This document shows positions 33,870-47,800 of a stretch of 64,000 nucleotides of DNA, in pieces. The notes beneath the pieces are model-generated. The model made no database searches. It was not told the origin of the DNA and worked only from the letters and a program-made list of their open reading frames with translations. Each line of letters opens with the position of its first letter. The first letter of the stretch is position 1. The DNA lies in assembly GCA_001599935.1 (NCBI GenBank), contig BCIJ01000007.1, positions 729,838-793,837 on the forward strand, in the 5' to 3' direction. The stretch is from Holtermannia corniformis (taxonomy: Eukaryota; Basidiomycota; Tremellomycetes; Holtermanniales). The position numbers were made by a program, and so were the translations under genes.

Positions 33870-36800
33870 ATGCCCGCAGCGCAAAGCCAGGATGTGTCAA
33901 CTCCGAGGCGAAAGCAGCAGCTGCGGGACGTTTCGCAGTACAACAAGTTCGGGTCCGCTCCTCGCAAAGCGATAGGTGTGTATCAGCTGCGGTGACTCTG
34001 AAATGGCAGTATGGGCATTGGCTGACGTGACGATCCCATCTCTAAACGACTACGCAGCGATCCCAGTAACGTGCGTCTTGACCATGTTTGCCACCGCCCG
34101 GAGCTGCATCTGATTGCTACTAGTTCACTGTCATCACTCTCCATTCTCTCTCCCCTCTATTCGACGTTGCCCGCCATCAAAGGCCTGCTACCGACTTCCC
34201 CACGACCCTCGGACACGGCAACTGTTCGCCGAGCCGAGGAAGGACCCTATCGAAGCAATGCGGGGCCAAGTTGGGCGCACTGTCAGCGAGCAGATCTCGG
34301 CGATGGGTACGGCAAGAGGTACGTGCCATGACTATTGACCAATGCGCTGACAGGCCGCGGTAGGTACATCCTAATTCAAGGGACTCCAACCCATGCCGTT
34401 CAAATCTACGCCCTCCCATTCCCCCCAACTGTCGGCTCACCGTACGTTCCCATCTCGGGGGTTGCCCCAACAGAGGTGTTCAGCTTGCCTGCTCTTGCCG
34501 CGTGTACCACCGACATTGGTGCGCTCGATGACGTCGCGCCGATGCCAACTGGAGAAGGTATCCGCGAGGTACCCTTGTCTGCCCAAGTGGTATATGGCGT
34601 CGGTGAGGCGGGTGCAACAAGTCTAGCCATCATGTGAGTAGCATGATAAGTGCGTTGACAGACGCTGACTGTCTTAGAACCCGCCGGATCAAAGCTTGCG
34701 GGCGTCCAAGCGAGCTTGCATTGGTTCTTGTGCGACTTGCCGATGGGCAAACAATGCGGCGAATCGAACTCGGCAGCCATCTGACTGCGTCGTTGTCAGT
34801 CTCTCCACGAGCCGTGGTGGTCGCCACTTCTTCGCCAGGCGTGTCGCTCCATATTCTTGACCCCATCACTCTACAGTCGTCTCACACTCCTCTGCATGAC
34901 TTGCCGGTCGACGCATGCTCTTCTCTACCTGTATTTTCCCTTCAAGGGAGGCTTCTTGCTTTCGCCACCGGCATCGCTCCGCTCGATCCTGGTCTCGACT
35001 CGCTGGGATCGCTCGTCTCAGCGTCAACACGCTCCGTCACACGCCCTCAGCGTGCAGGACCCCCAACGCATCCCTCTCGGAGTCGTCAGACTCAGACTAC
35101 CCAGGGTCTGATTCTATCCTCTGCGGCTGAGATCGGCACTGGTGTAGCCAAAGGCGTCTGGGCTGGTCTCAAGATGGGCGCCCGAGCGGCGTCTTCTGCG
35201 CAAGGACGTCTGGCCAAAAGTGCTCCATCTGACGGCTACAGCCGCTTCTGGCGTTCAGGGGGCACTGCAGCCGAAGACGGTGACGATGACATGTTCGCGC
35301 CCGGAGACGACCTTGCGGGGATGCAGGATGAGGAAATGGACGAGGCGATTTCGGAACCGTCTCAAGACCTGCCTGGCGATCATGACTCGATCTCGGTCCA
35401 GCAGCAAGGGCGCTGGGTCGTGGTGCTCGATTTGTTCCCCAAGAGGGACCTCTCTTCGTCCCTGGAGCTCATTTCGCCGCGCACCATTGCTCACTTTGCC
35501 CTCCCGAATTCCCTTCCCCACTTGTCCCCTCTGCTGTCAGCCTCGCCAATTGGGTCTTTTGACCGGCGCCATTCGCCACGAGATGGCCTTCCCCTTTACG
35601 ATCGCGCGCCACGTCGGAGCGATCCTGGAGAGCGATCTACCCGCCACGCTACCCCACCTGCCATTGGGCATCTTTCGCTATCACCCTCTGGTACCTCTCT
35701 CTTTGTAGCACCTGCCTCGGGCCGAACATTCCATGTGTTCGAGGTCCGACCGAGTGCTGTTGGCCAAGGCAGCAGACATGCCGATGGCTCATCTTGGTCG
35801 CGGGGCATGGCTGACATGACGAACGGCGAGGTCTGGGAGCGCTCTCAATTGAGGCGAGGGTTGACGTCTGCCACTGTGACGAGTGTACAGTGGGGCGAAG
35901 GCGGTGGTGAAGGCCAGTGGGTCGGTGTCGGGACCAGTAAGGGCACTATACGTGAGTTTGGGAGTGAACGGTGTGCATCGCTGACCACATGCAGACGTCT
36001 TTCCTATACGTCACTCTGGTGGCCATGCCTCGCCTTTGAGCCATGTTGCGCTCGTGCGAGAGAACAGTCCGGATCTGCAACCGCTCTCGACACCGGTCCA
36101 GCCCGTTATGCGGATCCGCACCGGATCCCGACGTGACTCGAGCTCTGGCGAAGACGTCTGCGTCACTCCACGTGCTCGCCCTGCCGCCGTCGACATTCCC
36201 GTGTTCGCGTTTCTCGGGTCCGCCGCCAGCAAGACGGGCGTCGCGACGCAGGATCTCGTCGTTTGTCGCCCGGCCAGCGGCATCCTCGATTTTGGCAGGC
36301 TCAGTGTCAGTTCGCCCCAGTCGCCGGTTACAGCGTCGAGTGGGAGGGCGAGTGGCTTGACCGAGATGATGCTTGAGCGAGGCATGGCAGAGCGTGAAGG
36401 CAGCTTGGCGTGCGAGTACGGTGTGCTCGGGCGCTGGGATGTTGCGCTGCGGGATGGCGAGGCTTCGGAGGCGGTGACGGTGCTTGCGGCAACTAAAATC
36501 AAGGGCACCCCCGCACCAGTAACGCCGATTGATCGCATGAGGTGAGTGGTTGATAACCGCAACGCGGTACGACTGACATGTTGCATAGAAACCTGGCCCA
36601 AGCCGAGATCCAAACCCACTCGACCTCGCGCCGCATCTTGCCCGTGACAATCTACCTGAACAAACAAGTCGAGTTCTTTGCCGCGGTCCCGATTGACAGC
36701 TTTACGCCGCTGTCTGTACTGGACGCGAGCGCGCGAGTGCGCCGGCTAGTGTTTCGACCCGAAGTCGAGGTCCGAACAGCGTCGCCCGATGTCTCGTCGT

Positions 36801-37249
36801 TTGACGAACCTCTTCTCTCGGCGCTGCACAGCGTCTTGGATGCCCGTCCGCCACCTCTGATCCCGGGCCTCCCGAACGGTCAGCCCTCAAAGTCGTCGTG
36901 GCGCCAAGCGATCCCGATCCGCCACGTCGCCCAAGGTTTGGGCGAGCACGTCGGTCGTGTCCGGCGCGAGCTCGCTCGAGCCCAAGCTCAACGCCGGCGC
37001 GCGAGCCAAGCCAACTCGCTCTCGTTTGACGACGAAGCCGTGCTGACGTCTGGTTCGGGCTCTGAATCGTCTCCAGGCAGCGTGATGCCGACGAGCGAGA
37101 GCTCGGTCGGCGAGTGGGAGGAAGGGTGGGAAGAAGAGTATCAGCGCGCGGTCGAGGAGGACGGGGTGGATGATCTCGTGCTGGGCTTGCTGGATGAGGA
37201 AGAGGAGGAGCGGCAGCGGTGGGAGCTCGCAAAGGGTGCAAAGGCGTGA
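33870..37249 (+). CDS. BCAS3-like WD40 (beta-propeller) protein
   Basis: A candidate start MPAAQSQDVSTPRRKQQLRD at 33870 leads through two short introns into a region ending EAMRGQVGRTVSEQISAMG, then blades YILIQGTPTHAVQIYALPFP and TASLSVSPRAVVVATSSPGV. A linker follows with the family signature VAKGVWAGLKMGARA, then LSLSPSGTSLFVAPASGRTF, and the best diagnostic block RGLTSATVTSVQWGEG ... WVGVGTSKGTI-HVFPIRHSGG (about 35860-36030), which is the BCAS3 propeller/domain boundary. The C-terminal part ends in an acidic coil (DDLVLGLLDEEEEERQRW). BCAS3 with PHAF1 binds phosphoinositides at the phagophore in animals; the fungal role is inferred only by homology. Exons between 34060 and 34250 are uncertain because two frames are plausible. 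Confidence 0.8.
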
Positions 37250-38388
37250 TGGGCTGCGTTGTACTTTTATTCTGAACGTACGCGAGGATGCCAGCGTTGT
37301 ACCAGTGAACGTGTGCAGCTGCGGTAGTTTACACGACTACCTGGGCGAATGGATGTGAGATCGATGCATGCTGGGCTACTGCAAGTATCTGAGGATGCAA
37401 TCAACCAAGTGCAGCTCGTTCAAGCGTTGGTTACACATCGTTCTGGTGCTCAAAAGGAGCGAGGACCGCGATTGCAAAGAGACAGGCGGCTCCACTGTAT
37501 GGCCAGACCATCAAGTCGTTGCATCTATTCAGCAATGCCACGCTGAGCGTCATCTCAAGTTCGAGCAGTACGAGTCTATAGCATAGCCTCGACTGCGATC
37601 ACGACATCCCTCTCGTCCTCGCACACGCCCGAGTGTGACCGTCGCCCGAGAATAGCGTCGGTCCGTGCTGGATATAGCACGTGCTGAAACGGATGCCGGC
37701 GAGTGAGATCGACGTGGCGGTACAGAGGCTGTGGACTCTGAGCTATGTACTGTACTGTAGCGACGGCAACTGGACACAATCGCATGCATGCATGCAACAG
37801 TAGCAGTGTGCATCGTGCTCCGTCTTGGCGATGCTTTGCTTGGGTCGCCCGTCTGTGCTGCCCCGTTGTCCCGTGCTGAAACAGTCCCTGTGTGCGACTG
37901 CGCGTGTGAAAATCACAACTTGCTTGATCGGGAAGGTGCGACGTGCCCCACTGCACGTTCCCCCCCGTTTACAGCCGCGATTTGGTCCCGCGCTCGGTTC
38001 ACAAAGCGACGGGAAAAGGACCAACAGTGGGCGCCCCCTCTTGTTCATCGTCCACCAGGTTGCTCTCGACACCATCCCGCCCCTTCCTCATCCTCACCGC
38101 CTTCCGTTCACTCGCTGCATTTAATACCAGCATCGCGTACAGTATCCTCCAGCACGCTATCGCATACGACTCAACGACGACTGTTTAATCCGCCCCCGAC
38201 GCGTCGTGAGTTTCATCCCCTCCGACCCTTTGATTCGGCCCATCCTTTCTTCTGCTGCTGCTGACCGCTCCTGCCTTTTCTCCCTCTCTGCACCGCTCGC
38301 GACCATCGACTATTCGTGCTGGCCACTGTCCGATCGTCACGCGGATCCGCATCGGCGACCTAACCGCGTGCACAGCCTCGCAACCAAC
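37250..38388. promoter_or_regulatory. Long intergenic region / promoter of the GPI-protein gene
   Basis: About 1.1 kb without a supported exon. It includes an alternating purine-pyrimidine GCATGCATGCATGC run at 37782-37795, a TTTAATA element near 38120 that could act as a TATA-like box, and a pyrimidine-rich tract from about 38190 to 38330 just upstream of the ATG. Such CT-rich tracts are typical of strongly expressed fungal genes. Their function here is inference. Confidence 0.45.
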
Positions 38389-39961
38389 ATGATCTCCAAC
38401 ATTGCACTCTCGGCCCTCGCCGCCACGGCCGCCTTTACAGGCTATGCCAACGCTCAGACGTCGCTCCCCGGCGTCATCGCCACGGGTCCAATGGTCAGTC
38501 TTCACCCATCCCGGCACAGCTGCGGGTGCGAAACCCTTTCGACTGCGCACTGACACTTGCACCCCTTTTCATTCTTCCTTTCGCCCTCTGCTCCAACAAC
38601 TTTACGCTACTTGTACCCTTGTCGCGTCTGTCTGTGCGCATCGATCGCCACTCGTTTTCTTGGCGCCTTGGCAAACTCACAACACCGCCTCGGCCTCTAC
38701 CACTGACTGATCCCCTTGTGCGCACGCTCCCGTAGGGCGCCACCAACCCGGAGAATGCCATTCTCGGCACGCCCGTCAACCAGACGTCGATGGCCCGTCT
38801 GCTCTCGCTCAACTCGATCGATGACTTGTGCGTGACCGCAGCTCACCACTATGCCAGGCTCACGCGCACTCTTAGCTGCTTGTTCTCCCCGTCCGAGCCC
38901 AACTCGATCATTGGCAACGTCGAGCCCGTCGTCGTCGCCTGGTGCACCCGTGCGTTAGCCCTGCTCAACAGTGAACACGCACTAACCCAACGCAGAGCAG
39001 CGCAACAACGCCCGCCTGATCCCCGAGGGCACGTTCTCGTCGGTCCACTTTGTCAAGACGCCCCTGTACTGGCAGATCCACGGTCTCGGCGACTTGACCA
39101 AGATGAACATTGCCGACGGCGACGAGGGCGGTGAGCTCGACCCGCACGGTGCCGAAGACCTCGGAAACCCAATCGGTGGCAACGTGACGACCAACGCTAC
39201 CGGCCAGGACGTGCACTACCAGGAGTGGATGAAGTGAGTCGCGCGTCTGGCGTACGACATTCGGCTGACGACGCACAGCTACATGTCGTACAACCAGTTC
39301 TGCCTCCGTATCTGCATCAACGCCAACTCGACCTACTCGTCCGCTCTCATGTGCCAGCACCAGCTCGATGTCATGGGCTGCCAGTGGGTCATGCCCGGCA
39401 ACTATGCCGACAACGTCAGTGTTTCGTCTGCTCCGAACCCACAGCTGACCCCGCCAGGTCTTTGACGAGTGCGAGGGTGACTCTGCGTTCCCGCCAGGGA
39501 TCTACCCCCAGGCCGACGGCTCGACTTCGACCTTTGCCCAGCGCTACACCGGTACCTACACTGACGGCGCCGGCGCCGTTCAGCAATTCACCGTTGGTCA
39601 GACTGTCACGCCCGGTTCGGCCTACTCTGTGCCCGCGACGTCCAACTGCGTCACCTACTCTGGCATCAACTACGCCGCTGCCGGTCAGAACATTGGCTCG
39701 GGCTCGTCCAACGCCTCGACGACCGCCTCGGCCTCTGGCTCGTCTGCTTCGGGCTCTGCGTCAGCCAGCCGCACCGGTTCAGCTTCGGGCTCGGGCGCCT
39801 CGGCTTCCGGTTCCCGCTCGGCTTCGGGATCAGGCGCGGCTTCGAGCACGGCTTCGCCCTCGGGTGCCGCCGCTCGTGCGGCCGACATTTCGTTCGGCGC
39901 CGTGGCCGGTATGGGCTCTGCTCTGCTCGCTCTTGTTGCCGGTGGTGCGCTCTTCCTCTAA
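38389..39961 (+). CDS. Secreted GPI-anchored glycoprotein, macrophage-activating-glycoprotein-like
   Basis: N-terminal signal peptide (MISNIALSALAATAAFTGYA, cleavage likely after NAQ). The folded domain holds N-glycosylation sequons (NQT, NVT, NAT, NST) and paired cysteines (NQFCLRICINANSTYSSALM, CQHQLDVMGCQW, FDECEGDSAFPPGIYP). A threonine/tyrosine-rich segment follows (FAQRYTGTYTDGAG), then a Ser/Gly/Ala-rich O-glycosylation stalk (39690-39870) and a hydrophobic C-terminus (GMGSALLALVAGGALFL) typical of a GPI signal. The layout matches basidiomycete proteins annotated macrophage-activating glycoprotein. No enzymatic motif is seen, so a cell-wall structural or adhesion role is inferred. Five introns. 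The first is about 240 nt, and short ones lie at about 38827-38880, 38950-38995, 39233-39278 and 39415-39457. Confidence 0.85.
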
Positions 39962-40144
39962 GCGAGCGTGACGACGAATGGACTTTTCGAACCTGGCCTG
40001 ATGTCTGGCTGTATCGGCTTCGGCTTGATGAGATGCATATGACGCCCCCTGTCGCTCTTTGATCTGGACAGTGTACCGCGCTGCGGCTTCATGATGGTAG
40101 CAGACTAGGATATACATGGAGTGGTACAATCGAGAATGAGCCGC

Positions 40145-40900
40145 TCAGAGCCCGAGCAGGTGTCGGACGTGACGACGGACGCGACGCTCGAACTCCGGCT
40201 TGTTGTCACGGTATAGCTTGCAGCACTGGGCCGTCAGCTTTGCGGCTAGCGTCTGCTGGACCGCAACCGACCTCGATATCTGCGCCACTCTCGATATTCG
40301 GCTCGGCGAGCATACTGAGCACACTGAGGAGAACGCTGCGAACGCCCTGAACGGGCGACCAGCGCTCGGACGCTGTTTCATACTTTAGCGGGTCGTCGCC
40401 TGGCGGGTGGAGGATTGAGATGCAGACGGTCCCGTTTGGGTAGACTAGAGAGTGGATGAACGCTTGCCGGGCATGCGACGTGCGTGGGACGTACTGTTCG
40501 GATGCAGGAGCGGAGGGTCGAATGTCATTTTGAACGGGTTCAGTGGGTAGTCTTTCGGCTGTCGACTGTCAACTTGATCAATGCGTCACGACTCACAAAC
40601 TCGAGTTTGGCAGCGAAGACGCCTCCTTCCTTTGTCAATTCGCGTCAGCTCGACTTTGGAGGTTACATAGTAAACTCACATACGGCGTGCCCTCTGGGCC
40701 GACGATCAGCGCTTCCCACTCGAGCATGTTATCCTCTGAGATGGGTCCGGCGGTGATGCTATCTTGCAGCGGATCTGATGTTAGGTCCTTGTACTCTTTC
40801 ATGAGCCTGTTGTTGTCAGCTCGAGCGAGCGAGGGGACAAGCGCACGGACCTGCGCGTCGCCGTGCTCGTCTGAGCTCGTGAATTGTTGCCGCCAAACAT
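40145..40900 (-). CDS. UBC7: Ubiquitin-conjugating enzyme E2 of the UBC7/UBE2G type
   Basis: Spliced product [29 protein letters not shown], then the E2 core: [39 protein letters not shown], catalytic Cys in [16 protein letters not shown], and the acidic insertion loop ([17 protein letters not shown]) diagnostic of Ubc7/Cdc34-type enzymes. It continues [20 protein letters not shown] and ends RHVRHLLGL. Length about 167 residues, as expected. Ubc7 works with Cue1 and the Hrd1/Doa10 ligases in ER-associated degradation. At least five introns of 40-60 nt. It shares a ~260-nt divergent promoter with TRM8. Confidence 0.93.
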
Positions 40901-41161
40901 GACGTTGACTTGTTTGTCTCTACAATGAGTATCGGTGTGCCGACCGTCTGGCAAGAGTGCGAGATCGACCTGTCCCGGTGGTGAGGATGGTCAAGATGGT
41001 GGATAAACGCGTAGATGGTGGTAATCGATCGTCACGTGACCTGCCACCATTCGATTTCTTACCTGCCGCTGTCTTGTTGACCACCATCCAGCATTGTCCG
41101 TTCCCTCGATAGACTGGCGGCGAGGACGGCGGAAGACTGTATGCCTGCTGAGCTATCCGAC

Positions 41162-42289
<1,128 letters not shown>

Positions 42290-42367
42290 TGCACAGTGTT
42301 GACCGCGCCACGTGCAAGTGGGCGATCGACAGACGCGACCTCATCCTCTTCGCTTGACCCGGCCACG

Positions 42368-43850
42368 ATGGCTACAGGCTCACCCACAGCGCTCAAGCAT
42401 GCGCGCTCGTCCATCTCTCGCTCACCGTCACCTAGTACAGCCGCCTGGCTGATCGCTTCGTCGTCCCCTGTCGGCCTCGCAGCTGCATCCACAGCGACGT
42501 CAACGACTCGGACGCTTGTGACGCCTACAAAGAGCAAGCGTCCAGCGGCTGCTACCACCCCAAACGACCATGTCGAGGCAGGTCCAGTTAAAAAAGCCAA
42601 GATTGGGCTGAATGGCGACGGGACACTCTCCTGTACGTCTGGTCTGTGCACATGGGTCAAGTCGGTGCTGATCAGACTCGCAGTCGGCGTCAAGGGTACT
42701 ACGAAAGCACCAGTCGGAAACGGTCCGGATCGTATCCCGTCCCCATCATCGACCACTGTGCCCGCCTCGCTGCGCAACTTGACGGGCGAGACGAAACAAC
42801 TGCTAAAGCTCGAAGTGGAGACCATGGGCCATGACTGGCTCCACGTACTCGAGGGTGAATTCAAGAAACAGTACTTTTTAGACGTGAGTCGTGCTCGCCG
42901 TTGCGAGTCGCTGACTTGAGAATACATAGCTCAAGCGATTCTTGAATACCGAGATGGCGACGAAAAAGGTCTTTCCACCGGGTCGGTTGGTGGCGAGATT
43001 GGAGATGAACATGAAGCTGATCAAGGATCTAGCGCAGGACATCTACTCGTGGTCTAGGCTATGTCCACTGAAAGACGTCCGAGTCGTCATTATTGGTCAG
43101 GACCCATACCATGTACGCTTCGTTCAACCTGCTGTACCCGGACTGACCTAGACAGGATGTCAACCAAGCGCATGTATGCTTGGCTCTCCCTTTTATGCAT
43201 CGCACTTGTACTGACCGGATGGGATTCGCAGGGCCTCGCGTTCAGCGTCAAACAGCCGTTGAAGCCGCCTCCGTCCTTGCGCAACATCTATGCCGAGATG
43301 AAGGCTAGCGTCCCGGGCTTCAAGATTCCCGTGCATGGGTGGGTGTCCGAGCTGGGACCGACTTGCGCAAGACTGACAATCTGTCAGGGATCTGACAGAG
43401 TGGGCCAAGCACGGAGTCTTACTCCTCAACACGTCGCTCACGGTGCGCGCTCACGAGGTACGCTCGGTCCCTGCTGGCTGCAGCGACTGACAATAACACC
43501 AGGCCGGGTCGCACAGTAAGCGCGGATGGGAAACGTTTACAGCCGCCGTCATCAAAGCCGTCGTCGACCGCCTCGCAGCAGGCGCAGCCGGCAACGGCGT
43601 CTGTTTCATGGCTTGGGGCGCACACGCCGCAAAGATGATTGCCGGCGTTGACCAGGTTCGTATCCGGTTCTCTTCCCTTGCCTGCTAACGGGTACAGAAA
43701 AAGCACTTGATCCTTCGGTCCGCACACCCGTCGCCGTTGTCTGCCCACCGTGGGTTTTTGGGCAACGGTCATTTCAACAAGAGTAACGAGTGGTTGGTCG
43801 AGCGCTATGGTGAAAAGGGGGGGATTGACTGGTTGGCGCTGGGCGCTTGA
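42368..43850 (+). CDS. UNG1: Uracil-DNA glycosylase (family 1 UNG)
   Basis: Removes uracil from DNA in base excision repair. A Ser/Thr/Pro-rich N-terminus with basic clusters ([16 protein letters not shown]) suits nuclear or mitochondrial targeting. The core begins [20 protein letters not shown]. It has the water-activating loop GQDPYH (43100-43117), then [58 protein letters not shown] and the minor-groove intercalation loop [17 protein letters not shown], ending WLALGA. The residues DVNQAH come from an 18-nt exon (43156-43173). Six introns. Length about 340 residues, with a complete catalytic set. Confidence 0.94.
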
Positions 43851-43964
43851 TCCGGGAGCGGGATGGATTGTACCACAACTAGGTGGCTGTGTGAACGTAC
43901 ATTACCACAATCATCGAATGGCTCTCGTGCGTTTGCAGGTTGATCGCATCAGCTCGACTGCAGC

Positions 43965-44640
43965 TCAGCTCGTCGCCTCGTCCTGCTTGAGCCCAATATC
44001 CTCCCACCAGACCTTGCTTCCCTCTTCACTCGCGATCCAATCCGCCATGACCTTGGCCATCTCGGCATCCTGCAGATCCACCACTTCGACATTGTGCTGG
44101 GCGAGCAAGTCGACTGCGCCGGGGTAGTTTTGCGCTTCGGCGAGGACTACGCGAGGGATCTGATACTGCAATGGCTAGGTCAGTGCTGCAGCGGTGTGGA
44201 AGGATGGAGCGGACCAGGATACAGGTTGAGGAACACCTGGGTGAAGCCGTATGTCAACATTGCACATCGCCATCGCCATCGTATCCAAGGACCCACATGA
44301 TGCAAGGTGCAAGTGTAGTGTACATTGTGCTGTGCCAGAGTCAACACCCACGCAGCTCAGCCAGCGTAAACGGACCACTCGCGAAGCACACCCTCGGCTA
44401 CTCGCCCGAGGTTCTCCAAGCAGTCGGTCTCGCCGTGACGAATGTTCGAGTTGTTCTGCACTCGCTGGTTATGCCCGACTGCTAGCACCTTGTCGGATGG
44501 GTGATGGTAGAGCGCAGCGCCGATGGGGATGCCGCCGGTAGATAGTGATTTCCGGGCTTGGGCTTTGGCCCTGGAGATCGATGTTAGAGCTGACGGCTGT
44601 TGAGTGCAGGTGACATACACCTCCATGTTGGCCTTGTCAT
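43965..44640 (-). CDS. FCY1: Cytosine deaminase (FCY1-type)
   Basis: Converts cytosine to uracil in pyrimidine salvage, and activates the drug 5-fluorocytosine in fungi. Spliced product MTRPTW-RAKAQARKSLSTGG, IPIGAALYHHPSDKVLAVGH, zinc/catalytic RHGETDCLEN (HxE), TMYTTLAPCIMC (PCxxC zinc motif) and YQIPRVVLAEAQNYPGAVDL, ending WWEDIGLKQDEATS, which matches the conserved C-terminus. The second zinc cysteine lies on a 22-nt exon (44215-44236). Without this exon the PCxxC motif and frame are lost. ATG 44640 is chosen because splicing the first intron (about 44568-44617) gives a typical start; an upstream in-frame ORF is less consistent. About 160 residues. Confidence 0.88.
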
Positions 44641-44857
44641 CTGTAGGGGATAGCTTGGGCATGTCCAAGTCGTCGTCGTGATGTGACCCGTCGCCACCGG
44701 CAGCAGCCATCGACGACCACGACCGTCGGCGACTTGTTGGGCAACGGAACTGATCGCAAACACTGCTGCAGAGCATACGTCCAAGCGACGAGCTCGGATG
44801 CGAGCTGCCGTCGCCGGAGCGTGCAACGGCGACGTCGAGCGGTGACGGCCGAGCGTC

Positions 44858-47800
44858 ATGGACCCCTTCAGACCAGGCTCGGGGGCTGCCAGCGGTTCAG
44901 CACCTCCTCTGGTCACAAGTAAGTCGTGCACGGCGCTCTGGAAAGTGCTGAATGCAATCAAGACCCTCGCAAGCCTCGCAAGAAAAAAGCACAGCCAGTC
45001 ATCGGTCCCATCGCTCAGCCATACCTTGCAACCGCCCCTTGCTCTCTACTCCACCCAACGTCTTCAAGACGTGATAGTGACCCTAATGCCAACCTTATCC
45101 TTCCTTCATCCTACATCCGAGATGCGAGACCGGGTCGGGAAGGTGGCTATGCTGCCGGGCTACTGTCCCCACCCAACGTCGTGCCAGGAGGCTCGAGCTT
45201 GCCGCCAAGAAACGTCGGGAGACGAGAACGACCGGCATCGCCGGTTGCCGGGCTGACCGTGATTCAATCTCGAACGCCGAATGCTAGCTCCTCTTCGTTG
45301 TCGCTTCCGTTGCCGACATTGCCTGCCGCGGGCTCACCGAGGCATCAGACCCCGGCCGTAATCCCAGCGGCGGATGAGCCACGGCCTCGCCGCAAGCGCA
45401 GGATTGTGAGGCCGCAATTGGAGACTGGCATCGGTCCGGATGGTGAGAATTCACCCAGTCGTCCTAGGGAGCCTCCACCGGCGACAAGACAAGAGGGCTC
45501 GCAGCGTGCGCTTGGTAGAGGCGCAAGTATGCGTCGGGTCAACCTGTGGGATGGTACGTTGCTGTACTGTACTCTTCACGTCGTAGCTGACCACTTACCA
45601 CAGACGTACCCGAGGCAGAAGACGCTCCCCCGCCATTCCCTTACCCGAACCCGTCGACTGTCCGCCAACCGCCTTCTTTCACTCATACTACCATACCCCT
45701 ACCAACCGTGCCAGAGGCTCCACCCGCGCTGCCACCAGAACCTCCACGCTCACCGCCACCAAGCTTCGACTCTGTCATCGTTGCTCCGCCTGTACGAGCT
45801 CCCTCCATCTCCCCAGTTCCACCTTCCGTTGTCAGCTCAGATGCCGATGACGTCTACGCGTCTGCGCCCTCTTCACCAACAGGAACGACAATCACCAGTG
45901 CCAGTGCTCTTGATGCCGAAGAAGACGAGCTGCGGCGCTCGGATCGTGTCATGTGGAATGCCGACTTGTTGGCTGGCTATACTTTGGCGGAACGAGTCGA
46001 AAGGGAGCGCTTGAGGCGATCAAGGACTATCAGCAAAGGCAAGGCGCCTATCAGCCGCGGCGCGCGACCGGGCGCGGCTGCGTCTCGGGCGCTGCCGCCT
46101 GCAGCCACAGTCGCTCCAGAGGTTGTTGAACCTCGTGCGATGCCAGGCGCCATGCCTTTCTTGAACGAGTTCGTCGTCCGGGAAGCGCAGAGTGATCTTT
46201 TTGGAGTGGACGCTAAACCCGCCAGTGTGGAGGCTTCCTCGCCGACAGCGGCTTCTGCGAGGGCTCGTCGCATTCAGGCATCGGCGCTTGGGGGTAAGAG
46301 ATGGACGGCTGAGCCAAGCTTCATGATGGACGAGAGTGTCAAAGTCGAATCGACGGTGCCGGTGGAAGAACCGATCATGGAAGTTATCGAACCGGCGGTC
46401 ATACACGCACCCGTCACGCCCGTGCCAATAGCCGATACAGACGCGCCCGTATCGCAGTCTGATATTGCGGGACAGAAAGCAACATTGGTACAAACAAACG
46501 CCGGTGACCCGGCCGTGGCGCCGGCTTCCGAGGCATCAGCTTCTTGCGATCGCGACAACACAAGATCTCCGGTGGTGTTCTCGTCGCCGCAGTCATGTGG
46601 GCTGACAGCACCGTCGTCACCCACACTGCGAGACAACGACACCCGTTCCGCAGAACCCCTCGATAATGCCAATTTGCCGGCGGGCGTGGTACTGCATCCG
46701 GAATCATCTGCAGTCGTAGCAACGCAACAATCTCAAGCAGACAGCGAACCGGCATCCGTGTCTGCAACGGTTCCGAAGCGTTTCTCTGTCGAGCAACAAA
46801 GCCAGAGCGATACTCCGCCAGTCGTACCTCCGAAAGACAAGCCACCGTCGCTCATCGTCGAGTCGAACCTGTCAAGTCCTGCCGCCGGCGATTCACCGCC
46901 ACCACGGGAAGGGCTGGATGACAGCGATGGCGTGCAAGCTCTACATATGACGCTCGCGCCTGCGTCAAGTACAAAACCAAGTCCGCTCTTTGCTAAGCGT
47001 CCCACTATATCTGTCTCGCGCCCCTCCCCCCTTTCCTCGAGTCGATCACGGGTGCAGCGACGACCGTCTGTCAGTCGACCACCACCCGGCAATGGCGACA
47101 TGTCGCCTGCCTCGAGTGCTGGCGGACCAAGAGCGGTGAACAACCCGCAAGCCGTCAAGACCGATCAGCCCCTGGCCTCTGGCGAAGCACATTTGCAACT
47201 CGTGGCATCTACCATCCCTTTTCGCTTGCCGCCCAACCAGGAAGCCGCTCTGCGCAGACGGGATCTGCTGGCTAAACCAGTGCTGTCAGCGGAGACAGCG
47301 ACACAAGTCGCTTTTCCGTCGACCACAAGCAGCGGGGCCGAAGCGCCACTCCTTGTGGATTTCAGCGAAAACCCATCGCTGCCGCGTATACAGCCTGCCT
47401 CGCCAATCGACCTTGGCGCGGAGCTGAACCAACGACTATCGCCGGTCAATCCCGTAGCGGTGATGTTGAATTCGACGGGCGTTGAACACTCGGATGTCAT
47501 GAGAACGACGGCTGGGCGCAAACCTCCCCCTCCTCCCCCACCACCTCCATGGAAGACTCGCAAAGTGAACAAGGCTGTGCTGGCCGAATCACTCAGTGAC
47601 GTCCAGTGCCCTAGCAGTACTCATGTGGAGACTTCTCGAGTACCGGACGAGGCGCCAGACTCGCTCCTCAAGCCCATTGCACAAAGTAGACGGGCCCCAC
47701 CTCCGCCGCCGATCTCAAGAGCTTCGAAGGCTGGCCCATCGTTGGTGACCCCTGCGCACCCATATATCTCCATGTCGCCTTCTTCGTCAACCTCTTCCGT

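Noticed and set aside
37782..37795. GCATGCATGCATGC run
   Set aside because: A short alternating simple repeat. Could form Z-DNA, but there is no further evidence of function.
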